NCBI GenBank assembly: GCA_031291305.1
Contig: JARLJH010000004.1
Location: 19,244-83,243, forward strand
Length of the DNA stretch: 64,000 bases
Origin: Rhodoferax sp.
Lineage (GTDB): Bacteria; Pseudomonadota; Gammaproteobacteria; Burkholderiales; Burkholderiaceae_C
Direction: 5' to 3'
Position 1 is the first letter of the stretch. Each line of letters begins with the position of its first letter. Of the stretch, positions 17,710 through 29,078 are shown piece after piece. Below the pieces are notes generated by a model. That model ran no database searches. It saw nothing but the letters and a program-made list of their open reading frames with translations, and was not told the origin of the DNA. Position numbers and translations under genes: made by a program.

Positions 17710-18624
17710 TCAGGTCTTTTTCTGAGCCGAGCGGCGAATCGCCTCGTTGATTTCGGCAATGGAGCGCTCAATGGCTTCATCATCCAGATCGTCAGCACCG
17801 GAGTCCGACCAGCCAGCCTGTATGGTGGATGCAAACTCACCGTCGAGAATCGAGTCGGTGGTGATCGCACCCCGGGTGGATTCAAACGCGTCAGGCGTCT
17901 GCCACTCCAGCGCCAGACAGGTCACATTGTCAGACTTGGGACCCGCGACACGCAATGCTCTTTCCACCAGATCAGGCACCGCCACGTCCACAGGATTGAG
18001 CAGCAGGTCAGACACGATGGTCTGCTCTGTCAGCGGCGACCACAGACCGTCAGAACATAGCATGATGCGGTCGCCCTGCTGCAAACTCACTGGTCCCGTC
18101 ACGGCAAACACGGGCTTGGTCGGCGAACCCAGGCAGGTGAACAGCACATTGCGGTTTTGAGGAGCCTCGGGCCGATCAGTAGATGCCTTGAGCAAATCCT
18201 GTTCCAGCAGCGAATGGTCGCGTGTACGCGTTAGCAGTTCACCGCCGCGTGTCATATACAGCCGCGAGTCGCCACAGTGGGTCCAATACACAGCGCCGTT
18301 TTGAACCACGGCCATCACAATCGTGGTGCGCGGCGCATCCAGCATGGCATGATCCATAGCGTGGCGCAGAATGTGCCGATGCGCCGAGCGCACCGCATTG
18401 TTCAAAAAACCCTGCACATCGGCAAGCTCGGGTTTGGCCTCTTTCTGGAACAACGCAGCGATGGCCTGAACCGCGAGTTGCGCCGCCACCTCGCCGTCGG
18501 GATGCCCCCCCATGCCGTCTGCCAGCATGAAAATGGCCGAAGCACTGGTGTAGCAGTAGCCCATACGGTCTTCGTTCTTCTCGCGCCCACCTTTGCGGCT
18601 GACCTGGAAAACGGAGAACTTCAT
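17710..18624 (-). CDS. PP2C-family protein serine/threonine phosphatase
   Basis: This 304-residue metal-dependent phosphatase shows the PPM motifs: KNEDRMGY (metal Asp), [24 protein letters not shown], and [10 protein letters not shown] with [12 protein letters not shown] near the end. An acidic C-terminal tail follows residue ~245. Its ATG overlaps the stop of the kinase gene at 18621-18624 (ATGA), so the opposing enzymes are translationally coupled and probably act on the same substrates. Confidence 0.93.
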   Translation of the reverse strand: MKFSVFQVSRKGGREKNEDRMGYCYTSASAIFMLADGMGGHPDGEVAAQLAVQAIAALFQKEAKPELADVQGFLNNAVRSAHRHILRHAMDHAMLDAPRTTIVMAVVQNGAVYWTHCGDSRLYMTRGGELLTRTRDHSLLEQDLLKASTDRPEAPQNRNVLFTCLGSPTKPVFAVTGPVSLQQGDRIMLCSDGLWSPLTEQTIVSDLLLNPVDVAVPDLVERALRVAGPKSDNVTCLALEWQTPDAFESTRGAITTDSILDGEFASTIQAGWSDSGADDLDDEAIERSIAEINEAIRRSAQKKT

Positions 18625-19628
18625 TTGGGTTTGTTACTCGGCACCGTCGCCCTGAGCACGGTCTTTTTGGTGCCCGAGACCATGTTGTCAAACTGCAAAC
18701 GTACCTTTTCACCGACGCTCAAGCGCGTGTAGCGACGCTCTCCGGGGCTGTTGAGTTCTTTTTGCAGCGCAAACACCGACTGCGGTCTGGCGAGTGGGTC
18801 CAGTGTCATGCACCATTGCACCACTTCGATCAGGTTGTCCGAATACACCCCCTGCAGACGCTTCCAGGCCTGGTTCATCGGGTCGTTGTTGACGCGCTGT
18901 GGTGCCTCGTTGGGCGGAAAGCCCTGCATACAGGCGAAGATGCAGGCCCCAATGGCGTAGATATCCGTCCAAGGGCCCATAGTGCTGTCGCGCCGGTACA
19001 TCTCGGGTGCGGCAAAACCGGGCGTATACATCGGACGGATGAAGTTGCCTTCTTTGCTCAGCACCTCACGGGCAGCGCCAAAATCGATCAACACCGCCTT
19101 ATTCTCATCAGTGATAAAAATGTTGGCGGGTTTGATGTCCAGGTGCAGCATCTTGTGCTGATGGACAATACGCAGGCCTCGCAAAATCTCTTCAAACAAG
19201 GAGCGAATGGTCGACTCGCGGAACACCTTGCTCTGCTTGAGGTCACGCGCAGTGATGATGAAATCCTGCAGGCTGGCACCTTCCAGGTAATTCATCACCA
19301 TGTAAACGGTGTCGTTTTCCCGAAAAAAATTCATCACACTGACCACCGAGGGGTGCGAAATCTGCGCCAGCGAACGACCTTCTTCAAAAAAGCTCTTCAG
19401 TCCTAGCCGATACAGCGACAACTTTTCGGGGGCCACCTGCGGGACCAATTCACCCGCCTCGCGGGTCGTCAATGACGCAGGCAAATATTCCTTGATCGCG
19501 ACTTGCTGACCTTCCGCATTGGTAGCCAGATAAACCACGCCAAACCCCCCTGCGGCCACCTTGCGAACAACCTGATACCCACCAATGAGGGCGCCTGGGG
19601 GCAATGGGGAAGGCTTGGCCTTGGACAT
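18621..19628 (-). CDS. serine/threonine protein kinase
   Basis: This is a eukaryotic-type kinase with IGGYQVVRKVAAGGFGVVYLA (glycine loop), VAIKEYLP (VAIK lysine), HLDIKPANIF (catalytic loop, LD in place of the commoner RD), and DFGAAREVLS (DFG). No membrane segment is seen, and the kinase domain ends about 30 residues before the C-terminus. The second Met (19628, MSKAKPS) is taken as start; Met at 19637 is possible. It diverges from yicC. Confidence 0.93.
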   Translation of the reverse strand: MSKAKPSPLPPGALIGGYQVVRKVAAGGFGVVYLATNAEGQQVAIKEYLPASLTTREAGELVPQVAPEKLSLYRLGLKSFFEEGRSLAQISHPSVVSVMNFFRENDTVYMVMNYLEGASLQDFIITARDLKQSKVFRESTIRSLFEEILRGLRIVHQHKMLHLDIKPANIFITDENKAVLIDFGAAREVLSKEGNFIRPMYTPGFAAPEMYRRDSTMGPWTDIYAIGACIFACMQGFPPNEAPQRVNNDPMNQAWKRLQGVYSDNLIEVVQWCMTLDPLARPQSVFALQKELNSPGERRYTRLSVGEKVRLQFDNMVSGTKKTVLRATVPSNKPK

Positions 19629-19704
19629 ATTTTTCAATCAGGAAACCGCAAGCGGGGCAAGAACCGGGTTATTCTCAAATGCACTTCATTTCACGAGCAT
19701 TGCA

Positions 19705-20622
19705 ATGTCAGTTTACAGCATGACGGGTTACGCCAGCGCCCAATACAGTCCCACCAAAGAGGCGTCTGAGAGCGAAGGGAAAAGCAGTTCTACGAGCCGA
19801 TTGGGCATGGAAATCAGGGCGGTCAACAGCCGCTTTCTGGACCTGTCCTTCCGCTTGCCGGAAGAGCTTCGTGCCTGCGAGCCCATTCTTCGGGACAAGC
19901 TGAATGCACGGCTCAAACGCGGAAAAGTGGAGCTGCGTGCCTCCATTGACAGCACAAGCGCGAGCGTAGTGACTGAACCTTCCACCCGTCTACTGCAACG
20001 CCTAAACGCCATTCAGGACAATGTCAAAGCGTGGCTGCCTGCGGCGCAACCGCTCAGTGTGGCTGAGGTGATCCGTCTGGCGGTGGACGAGTCTGCCCCG
20101 GACAAAGACTGGCAGGCCGATGCACAGCAACTCGCCGACCAGGTACTAGACGCGCTGTTGTCCGCCCGCGAACGTGAGGGTGCACGACTAGCCACGATGC
20201 TGTTTGACCGCATCAAACAGCTGCGCGCTCTCGCCACCAAGGCCGGGCCCCTGATCCCGCAACTGGTGGAACAGCAGCGTCAACGTTTCCTGGACCGCTG
20301 GACCGAAGCCATGGATTCGACTAACGGCCAAGCCAAGTCGGACATGGCGCAAGACCGGGCCTTGACCGAGGCCACTGCGTTTGCCATCCGTATCGATGTG
20401 GCCGAAGAGCTGACTCGGCTGACTTCGCATCTCGATGAGTTGGAGCGACTGGTCAAAAAAGGCGGCGAGATTGGCAAACGACTTGACTTTTTGATTCAGG
20501 AATTGCACCGTGAAGCCAACACCTTGGGTTCCAAATCTGCGGCGCTGGAACTCACTCATATCTCGGTCGACATGAAAGTGCTGATCGAGCAAATGCGTGA
20601 ACAAGTGCAAAACATAGAGTAA
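19705..20622 (+). CDS. yicC: YicC-family endoribonuclease/stress protein
   Basis: The ATG at 19705 opens [13 protein letters not shown], the YicC hallmark; the protein has 305 residues, with the N-terminal YicC_N and C-terminal DUF1732 region ([40 protein letters not shown]). E. coli YicC is an endoribonuclease. A ~20-residue serine-rich insertion (residues ~16-35) is unusual. The gene is 4 bases from gmk, in the common yicC-gmk-rpoZ-spoT order. Confidence 0.94.
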   Translation: MSVYSMTGYASAQYSPTKEASESEGKSSSTSRLGMEIRAVNSRFLDLSFRLPEELRACEPILRDKLNARLKRGKVELRASIDSTSASVVTEPSTRLLQRLNAIQDNVKAWLPAAQPLSVAEVIRLAVDESAPDKDWQADAQQLADQVLDALLSAREREGARLATMLFDRIKQLRALATKAGPLIPQLVEQQRQRFLDRWTEAMDSTNGQAKSDMAQDRALTEATAFAIRIDVAEELTRLTSHLDELERLVKKGGEIGKRLDFLIQELHREANTLGSKSAALELTHISVDMKVLIEQMREQVQNIE

Positions 20623-20626
20623 GCGT

Positions 20627-21247
20627 ATGGACTATCCAGGAAACTTATTTGTCGTGGCAGCCCCCAGCGGGGCGGGTAAATCGAGCTTGGTCAAAGCCTT
20701 GCTGGAACTTGACTCGCATGTGCAACCATCGGTATCGCACACCACCCGTGCGCCACGCGGCCAGGAAAAGCATGGTCGGGAGTATTTCTTCGTCTCTGAG
20801 ACCGAGTTTGATGCGATGGTGCAGGCAGACGCTTTCATAGAGTGGGCGCATGTTCACAACCACCGCTATGGCACATCCAAGAAGGCCATCGAAGAGCGCA
20901 TGAGCCGGGGCGCAGACGTCATTCTTGAAATTGATTTTCAGGGCGCATTGCAGATCAAGCAGATATTTGCCAATGCCGTCACTATCTTTATCCTGCCACC
21001 TAGCTGGGATGAACTGCGCTCCAGGCTGGAGCGACGCGGCGAGGACACCCCCGAGGTGATTGAGGTGAGACTGCAAAACGCAGCCCTGGAGATGGCACAA
21101 GCGCGCCAATTTGACTTCGTTATAATCAATGAGTTGTTTGACCGGGCGGTGTTTGATCTCAAATCCATTGTCCACGCACAGCGACTCAAGTACCTGGCAC
21201 AGCGCCGTGCCAGGGCTGAAACATTCAAAGCACTTCATATTTCTTAG
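20627..21247 (+). CDS. gmk: guanylate kinase
   Basis: This 206-residue enzyme phosphorylates GMP to GDP. The P-loop is [17 protein letters not shown]-binding segments are [20 protein letters not shown] and [15 protein letters not shown]. The gene order with rpoZ and spoT ties GTP supply to ppGpp synthesis. Confidence 0.97.
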   Translation: MDYPGNLFVVAAPSGAGKSSLVKALLELDSHVQPSVSHTTRAPRGQEKHGREYFFVSETEFDAMVQADAFIEWAHVHNHRYGTSKKAIEERMSRGADVILEIDFQGALQIKQIFANAVTIFILPPSWDELRSRLERRGEDTPEVIEVRLQNAALEMAQARQFDFVIINELFDRAVFDLKSIVHAQRLKYLAQRRARAETFKALHIS

Positions 21248-21273
21248 TGCGCCTACCTGGTTTTGGAGAAGTC

Positions 21274-21477
21274 ATGGCCCGTATCACCGTCGAAGACTGC
21301 CTGGTGCAGATTCCCAATCGCTTTCAGTTGGTGCTGGCAGCGTCCTATCGCGCGCGCATGCTGAGCCAGGGTCATACGCCCAAAGTTGACAGCAAAAACA
21401 AACCTGGTGTGACGGCATTGCGAGAAATCGCCGCCGGCAGAATTGGTATCGAGATGCTGAAAAAAGTGCCTCTTTAA
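21274..21477 (+). CDS. rpoZ: RNA polymerase omega subunit
   Basis: The ATG at 21274 (GGAGA 5 bases upstream) gives 67 residues starting [20 protein letters not shown], including the conserved RARMLSQG and [13 protein letters not shown]. Omega aids RNA polymerase assembly and forms part of a ppGpp site; spoT follows. Confidence 0.97.
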   Translation: MARITVEDCLVQIPNRFQLVLAASYRARMLSQGHTPKVDSKNKPGVTALREIAAGRIGIEMLKKVPL

Positions 21478-21501
21478 GCGGTTTGCTTGACCAATACAAA
21501 G

Positions 21502-21524
21502 GCACCGCCATGCGGTGCTTTTTT
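21502..21524 (+). terminator. Rho-independent terminator after rpoZ
   Basis: GCACCGC (21502-21508) pairs with GCGGTGC (21512-21518), followed by TTTTTT. Confidence 0.85.
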
Positions 21525-21568
21525 ATGCCAGTCTCTCCAATAACCCTTGTGCACGCTATATTCAAGGG

Positions 21569-23851
<2,283 letters not shown>

Positions 23852-23891
23852 GACTGCCGATTTCACAATTTGAAGAAGATCCACCAAATAA

Positions 23892-23924
23892 AAAGCCTGC
23901 AACTCATAACAAGTTGCAGGCTTT
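23892..23924 (+). terminator. bidirectional hairpin terminator after spoT
   Basis: AAAGCCTGCAACT (23892-23904) pairs perfectly with AGTTGCAGGCTTT (23912-23924). The flanking A and T runs let it serve both spoT and the original tRNA-Arg gene on the minus strand. Confidence 0.85.
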
Positions 23925-23929
23925 ACATT

Positions 23930-23976
23930 TGGTGCGGCTGGCAGGAATTGAACCCACGACCCCTTGGTTCGTAGCC
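23930..23976 (-). other. 3' part of tRNA-Arg(ACG): left attachment site of the island
   Basis: Read on the minus strand the segment runs from the anticodon arm (GGCTACGAACC, loop CTACGAA, anticodon ACG) through the variable loop and T-arm (GGGTTCAATTCC) to GCCGCACCA. The bases before it (minus strand) do not continue the anticodon stem or D-arm, so the tRNA is only a 3' fragment. This is what remains at one end after an integrase inserts an element at a tRNA 3' end; the restored tRNA should lie at the other end, beyond the window. The integrase gene follows at 24242. Confidence 0.85.
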
Positions 23977-24241
23977 ATGTAAATACACCTTTTTAATGCA
24001 CTTCTTGGGACGTCGCTGGATGCCATGAACTTCACCTAACTTATTGATAATATTAATGATTATTGAAATTATTGGTGTCATAGCGTCCCAAAACGTTTCA
24101 CCATAGCCCTCGCCAATCGTTCCCAGATTGTTCCCAGAACATGGCATTTGACCTAAAATACTTGCCATCATGAAAAGGGGTTAACTCGTGACCATTGCCA
24201 CGAGCATTCTCACACATGGTACTGCTAAAAAGTGGGGCTAC

Positions 24242-25603
24242 ATGGCACGTGATTTATTGACCGTAAAGGCCGTACGAGCGGCCAAGCCAACAGACAAAGA
24301 ATTCCTGGTCAGCGACGGAGACGGGCTGTTCTTGCGTGTGCTTCCAACTGGCAAGAAGACGTGGCAACTTATTTACACGCACAGCGGGCGGCGACGCAAG
24401 CTATCTCTCGGCGATATGGACGACGTCACACTGGCCAGCGCACGTGAACGGGCAAATGTCGAAAGAGAACGTATCGCTGGAGGCCTCGATCCCCGAGTCG
24501 CGCTGATCGCGGTCGAGGCTGAACAGGCAAAAGAACTCACAGCCCTCAGTGCCGAGGCTGAACGCCGCAAGGCGGAAGACCTTCCTTTCAAAGCCATGTT
24601 CGATGCATGGCTTGCAGATGGCGTGGCGCGAGGTGATGCCAACGCAGAATTACGAAGGTCGTTCGAAAAGAATATCCTGCCGACGCTCGGCGCAAAGCCT
24701 GTTCGCCACGTGTCAGAGTCAGACATTCGGGACCTGCTCCGTAAGATTGGCCGCACGCGGGGAAAGTGCCGCACAGCGGTCCTTCAGCTTGCAGATCTCC
24801 GCCAACTCTTTCGCTGGGCCGAGAAACGCAAACCTTGGCGACCGTTGCTGATAGAAGGCAATCCAGCTGAGCTTGTCGAAGCAAAGCAGGTTGTGCTTGC
24901 CGAATACGATCTCGCCAACGAACGTGATCGCATCCTCACCGCGGATGAGATACGCACTCTGCGCGACATCTTCGTCAGGATGCAGGCCGAGTACGACAAT
25001 GCCCCGAATAAGCGCACCGAAGTTCGCCCGGTGAGCGCCGAAACGAGACTTTCCATATGGATCATGCTGTCCACTTGCTGCCGCATAGGGGAGCTTTGCA
25101 ATGCGCGCTGGGAGCACGTCAACTTGCAAACCGGCGAGTGGCTTGTGCCCCGCGAGAGTACAAAGACAAAGGTCGAATGGATGGTGTTCCTGTCCGACTT
25201 CGCGCTGCAACAGTTTCAGGCACTTCGACTGATCACGAAGGACAGCATTTGGTGCTTTCCATCTCGCGACGAAGACAATCACTTGAGTTCGAAGTCGGTC
25301 TCGAAGCAGATTGGGGACCGCCAATTTCAGTTCAAGAAGCGCAAACCGCTGAAGAATCGTCGCAACGACAACACGCTCGTCCTCCCAGGCGGTGAATGGA
25401 CCCCTCATGATTTGCGTCGAACTGGGTCGACTTTGATGCAGTCACTCGGCGTGTCCGAGCATGTGCGTGAACGGTGCCTCAACCATGTCGTAGGTGGCAA
25501 GCTCGGACGTATCTACGGGCGCTATGAGTTTGCTCCCGAGAAGCGCGACGCTTGGAATGTGCTCGGCGCACATCTTGACTCGATATTGAAAGTGAAGAAC
25601 TAA
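24242..25603 (+). CDS. P4-type tyrosine integrase of the island
   Basis: This is a ~453-residue integrase starting MARDLLTVKAVRAAKPTDKE, with the N-terminal DUF4102 arm-binding domain (DGLFLRVLPTGKKTWQLIY, RKLSLGD) typical of island and P4-like integrases. Catalytic residues are seen in CRIGELCNARW (Arg), HDLRRTGSTLM (His-x-x-Arg) and GRIYGRYEF (Tyr). An earlier ATG at 24188 would add 18 residues. Its place right after the tRNA-Arg fragment identifies it as the enzyme that inserted the island. Confidence 0.92.
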   Translation: MARDLLTVKAVRAAKPTDKEFLVSDGDGLFLRVLPTGKKTWQLIYTHSGRRRKLSLGDMDDVTLASARERANVERERIAGGLDPRVALIAVEAEQAKELTALSAEAERRKAEDLPFKAMFDAWLADGVARGDANAELRRSFEKNILPTLGAKPVRHVSESDIRDLLRKIGRTRGKCRTAVLQLADLRQLFRWAEKRKPWRPLLIEGNPAELVEAKQVVLAEYDLANERDRILTADEIRTLRDIFVRMQAEYDNAPNKRTEVRPVSAETRLSIWIMLSTCCRIGELCNARWEHVNLQTGEWLVPRESTKTKVEWMVFLSDFALQQFQALRLITKDSIWCFPSRDEDNHLSSKSVSKQIGDRQFQFKKRKPLKNRRNDNTLVLPGGEWTPHDLRRTGSTLMQSLGVSEHVRERCLNHVVGGKLGRIYGRYEFAPEKRDAWNVLGAHLDSILKVKN

Positions 25604-25673
25604 CCACGCCGACAATTCGATTCAGCTTATGGGCAGCAAGTACCAATGACGGATTTGGTCGATCTGCTCACCG

Positions 25674-26192
25674 TCAAGGCGGATCACATGGCCGAACGAA
25701 CGCACATTTCTGACACATCCCCGGTGCGCAGGTCTGCTGAGGTTCGGTCTTTCCAGCAAGCAGTTTTTCCCGCCTCGCAACCAGGGCATTCAGATCGACA
25801 GGCTCCATGAGCCTCACTCGATGGCATCCCGTTCGGAGACCATCCGGTCGCTCCGTCAAGACATAGGCATGGTCCGCAACACTCTCTCCCGTCTGTGCCA
25901 TCAACGCCACGCGCTGGGCCGACAACTCAATGACATCCGACCGATATGCCCGATGCGCCGTCCGGGTCTTCAGCTCGACCAGTACCAACGCTCCTTTCGC
26001 ATTGCGGTAGACCCTGTCCACCTTGGCCGTGATCGATATTGGCCCAAACGAACGAAATAGGCGCTCCGCATAGACCAAGCGAGTGCCACGCAATTCCGGC
26101 GGTAGCCCTTCCTCAGGAGGACGCGGCCACAAGTACCACCAGAGGACAACAACCGCAACAAACCACACAACGGCAACAGTTTCAAGGCCCAT
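25674..26192 (-). CDS. membrane-anchored Cas4/RecB-like PD-(D/E)XK nuclease, C-terminal partner
   Basis: The ATG at 26192 gives ~172 residues. An N-terminal membrane segment (VAVVWFVAVVVLWWYLW) is followed by a nuclease core: ITAKVDRVYRN (Asp), LVLVELKTR (E-x-K) and a Q-containing helix (ELSAQRVAL). The C-terminus CQKCAFVRPC has the C-x2-C-x5-C spacing of the Cas4 iron-sulfur cluster. The gene overlaps the end of the upstream gene by about 10 bases, and that gene carries the conserved Cys expected at a Cas4 N-terminus. The two may form one nuclease. Function in the island (DNA end processing or defence) is inferred. Confidence 0.65.
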   Translation of the reverse strand: MGLETVAVVWFVAVVVLWWYLWPRPPEEGLPPELRGTRLVYAERLFRSFGPISITAKVDRVYRNAKGALVLVELKTRTAHRAYRSDVIELSAQRVALMAQTGESVADHAYVLTERPDGLRTGCHRVRLMEPVDLNALVARREKLLAGKTEPQQTCAPGMCQKCAFVRPCDPP

Positions 26193-26505
26193 CGCGCGAT
26201 TCCCTGGCCCGAAGCCATCGGGCCACATACCGGATCAAACGGTACCAGGCGCGCTGAAGCTTTCTGGCCCAATATCTGAAGTGCCCCACAAAACAACGTC
26301 CCTGGCGGGCTGAATCCCCCTGCCGCTCCCGATAGAACCGCTTATGGGCTCGCAGGCCGCGCATGGCTGCCCGCTGCTGTTCTGCGGTCCGTCGCCTGCC
26401 ATACCGATGCTCGAACACCACCAAGCGTTCGCACACCCCCATCTGCGCGAGTTCCGATGCGCTGACCGACACCCTCTGGTGTCCGTGCTTTTTTATCGAC
26501 GCCAT
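26182..26505 (-). CDS. Cas4-like N-terminal partner protein (hypothetical)
   Basis: This 107-residue basic protein contains VSASELAQMGVCERLVVFEH RYG, resembling the N-terminal segment of Cas4 nucleases (S-x-x-x-L-x-x-x-x-C-x-R), including the lone N-terminal cysteine. It then has an Arg-rich helix and GRCFVGHF, and ends in an amphipathic basic tail. It overlaps and is presumably co-translated with the nuclease-core gene at 25674-26192. Whether it binds that protein or is a separate small protein is unknown. Confidence 0.55.
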   Translation of the reverse strand: MASIKKHGHQRVSVSASELAQMGVCERLVVFEHRYGRRRTAEQQRAAMRGLRAHKRFYRERQGDSARQGRCFVGHFRYWARKLQRAWYRLIRYVARWLRARESRDGP

Positions 26506-26507
26506 GA

Positions 26508-26810
26508 TCAGTCCTCTCCGTCAATGGCTGGCGCATCGAACGCTTGAACCACATGCCCCGCAGCGACCGGGTTCACGCTCATAGAAGCAGGCAATACAGC
26601 TCTAGGCGGTCGGGATAAACCATCTGCCACCGACATCAATAACCAGTTCTGCGCCAACAACCCTTCATGGGCCAGAAAGCGCAGCCTATTCACCCGCTTC
26701 GTCCCCTTGTTGAACCGGATCAGGTCGTCATACAGGCGCGGGTTGTCCTCCCGCGTCATTTCAAACAGCAAGCGCACTGGCTCGGTGTTGGGGTCTGTCT
26801 TCTGAGTCAT
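26508..26810 (-). CDS. small protein coupled to the ParM-like gene (possible adaptor)
   Basis: A 100-residue protein with a basic helical middle (GTKRVNRLRFLAHEGLLAQN) resembling the DNA-binding part of ParR/StbB adaptors. Its ATG overlaps the stop of the frameshifted ParM reading frame (ATGA at 26807-26810), the layout expected of parM-parR. No clear family match, so the adaptor role is inferred from position. Confidence 0.6.
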   Translation of the reverse strand: MTQKTDPNTEPVRLLFEMTREDNPRLYDDLIRFNKGTKRVNRLRFLAHEGLLAQNWLLMSVADGLSRPPRAVLPASMSVNPVAAGHVVQAFDAPAIDGED

Positions 26811-27854
26811 GCACCCTCTCCTTCCGGCCGTATTGCACGCGATGAGCGTGACGACGCCTGCATCGCGGTGGCGGCGTAATTCGTACCGGCGATCTGGTAG
26901 CCCCGCAGATTCGAAAACATCGGCTCCTTGACCTCCAGAATCTTTTGCGTAGCGTACGCCTCCTTAACCCCCTTTTTGAACAAAAAAAGCACCCCCGCCG
27001 ACCAGAATGACATGCTGGACATCGTAAAACTCACCGATACGGCGCATCATTGCCCCCACGGCCTGCTTGGTGACGCTTTCCACCACCGGCTTCATGCGGG
27101 CCAGACTGTAGGTTCGCTGGAAGATCGTCAGATTCTTGTTGGTGCGCAAAGCCAGATCGATGGCGTCCAACTGGTTGTAAGGTCGGCCAATCTCTGCGCT
27201 GATGTCATCCGCAATGACCTGCAGAATGTCAGACACCCCGCGGTTAACCGAATGGCTGCGCTTGTGCGACAACTTCATACCCCGAGCCACCAACCAGTCA
27301 AAGGTACGCGAACCCGGATCAATCACCAGGCTGTGCTCGTTCTCCATCGCAACCACCTTGTCGTGCTGCGAGGCGTAGTCAATCAATGCCCCATTGGGCT
27401 GGGCCATGGCCAGCGCTTTACGCACCAGCACGGTCTTGCCATTGCCCACGTCGTGCGAACCGGTCATCAGCTTTTCCAGCGCCGCCTTCTTCAAGGCAAA
27501 CATGGCCACCGGCAAACCGACCACCAGCAGGTCAATAGTGTCAACCTTCATCATTCGCAGTGCACCGCGCGCCAGCGCCAGGTATTCCGGGGTGTCAATA
27601 AAGTTGTCGTGGATCTGCGTGGCACGAAAGGCGTCGGCGGCCAGCATCACGTCCGGCCCAACTTCATAAAACATGCCGCCAATCGGAATGGCGACCGTCT
27701 TGCGCCGATCCGCCCCCAGAGTGGTGGACGGGTCGCGGGGGAAGGGGTAAGCCAGTGACGGAAAGCTGGCGCAGCGGATTTCATCATCAGTGACACCGGT
27801 GACGTACTTGGTGTTGCCGTAGCCAACGTCCACAGCTCGAATAATCAGTTCCAT
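26807..27854 (-). pseudogene. ParM/StbA-like actin (PRTRC protein D-like), frameshifted at a T7 run
   Basis: The N-terminal frame (27854 to 26964) begins MELIIRAVDVGYGNTKYVTG, an actin-type phosphate-1 loop, and has SLVIDPGSRTFDWLVARG (phosphate-2) and HVILVGGGAFF. It stops soon after a run of seven T (minus strand, about 26983-26989). Removing one T restores FLFKKGVKEAY and joins ILEVKEPMFSNLRGYQIAGT, the usual C-terminus, ending at 26807. That frame alone couples by ATGA to the next gene, so full-length protein is probably the ancestral state. The cause may be a mutation, a read error, or transcriptional slippage on the homopolymer. The ~348-residue protein would drive island DNA segregation. 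Confidence 0.82.
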
Positions 27855-29078
27855 AAAAAGACTCCAATTCAGGTTTCAAGGCGATCAGCATCGGTGGCCC
27901 GACGCAGTCCATCCACGCAGAAGTCCCCTTCAAAACGCCGAATTTCGGGATCAGGTCTGGCCAGGGTCTGAATACAGCCATGTCAGGTCACACTGAAACG
28001 AGACCATTTCGTCAGACGCTTGAATGAGCCCTGCGTGTCGAACCACGGTCTCACCGCAAACCGAGCTGTCAAGGGTGTGATTTGCGCGGATCAAGCCGAT
28101 TTGTGTTATTTCCGTGGCTCGGGCCTGCGAACCGGCCATCAACCCGGTCAAGGTCACGTCCGGGACCAGAGGCAGCAATTTCCCTTGTCAAGCCCGCATG
28201 CAGCCTCACTTTCAATCCCTTCGGGACAATAAACTCGGCTCACGGGTACATCCCGGTCGTTCAATCGCCACCCAAAATCGCCGGGAAATCGACACCATTT
28301 CCGGCAAGCCTGCTTGACTCATCCTCTGGGTCAGCGTCAACTACAGGTTCCCGAGGGCCGTCCTGGCCCTGCTCCATTGAGGAGCGCAAGGCGTCGCAGT
28401 CGTTACCTGCCCCAAACTCCGGTCCTTGAACCGGAATTCGCCATCGCCCCTTGAGGTGATGGCCTCGTGGTTTTTTCGTAGTGCAACCCCTTGTGGTCTT
28501 GCCAGCGTTAATCGCTGGGCGTTCCCTGAAACGCGCCACGGTTTTCGAGCACTTGGTCGGCACCTGATGCCGCGCCCCTGTTCCCGCCATCCTTTGAGCA
28601 CGCGTTTTACGCAGCGCGCGGTTGTGTTTGCCTCTTTAGGCTCCCCGCGCGTTTCCGCTCACAAACTCGGCACCGCCCTGGACTTTCGGTCAGGGGTGGA
28701 CCCATGCGAGTGGATGGCGCTACGAATCCAGAACTGATCCATCAGTACGTGCAAGGCCTGACCTTGTCACGGATGCCCTTTGACGCCCTTGAGGCGGGCG
28801 GGCATCACCAACCCCATGGTTGCAGAAATGCACAGGTGGGACGGATCACATGTTTCATTTTTAAGGAAGACCGAGCTGGCCAGCGCAGAAGCGCTGGCTG
28901 GCAAAACACTGGGTAGGTACCGCACATCGGTGGTCGCGTGCGGCGCCAGAGTTTTTGACCACTGATCTGCCGGGCGACGGAATCCGTCCGGCAGGTGACT
29001 GCTATGCGATTCCACGCTTTCAACACCTTCCCGCCGTTCGGGCGGCGGGCGGACATCCACGAAATGGAAGACAACACC
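27855..29078. other. gene-poor interval with repeat motif and hairpins
   Basis: About 1.2 kb without a convincing gene; the short frames here have no recognisable features. It holds a copy of the 22-base island motif at 28390-28411, a strong hairpin at 28875-28901 (CCAGCGC AGAA GCGCTGG core), and two hairpins directly before the recombinase gene: 28968-28993, and CCCGCC...GGCGG at about 29030-29049. Noncoding RNA or regulatory function is possible. Confidence 0.5.
28390..28411 (+). repeat. 22-base island motif, copy 1
   Basis: Contains GCGTCGCAGTCGTTACCTGC, identical over 22 bases to 47871-47892, and near-identical to 40575-40596 and 50862-50883. It lies 668 bases before the recombinase start at 29079. 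Confidence 0.75.

Noticed and set aside
23930-23976. Functional tRNA-Arg gene
   Set aside because: The D-arm and 5' acceptor strand are missing, so only the 3' part is present.
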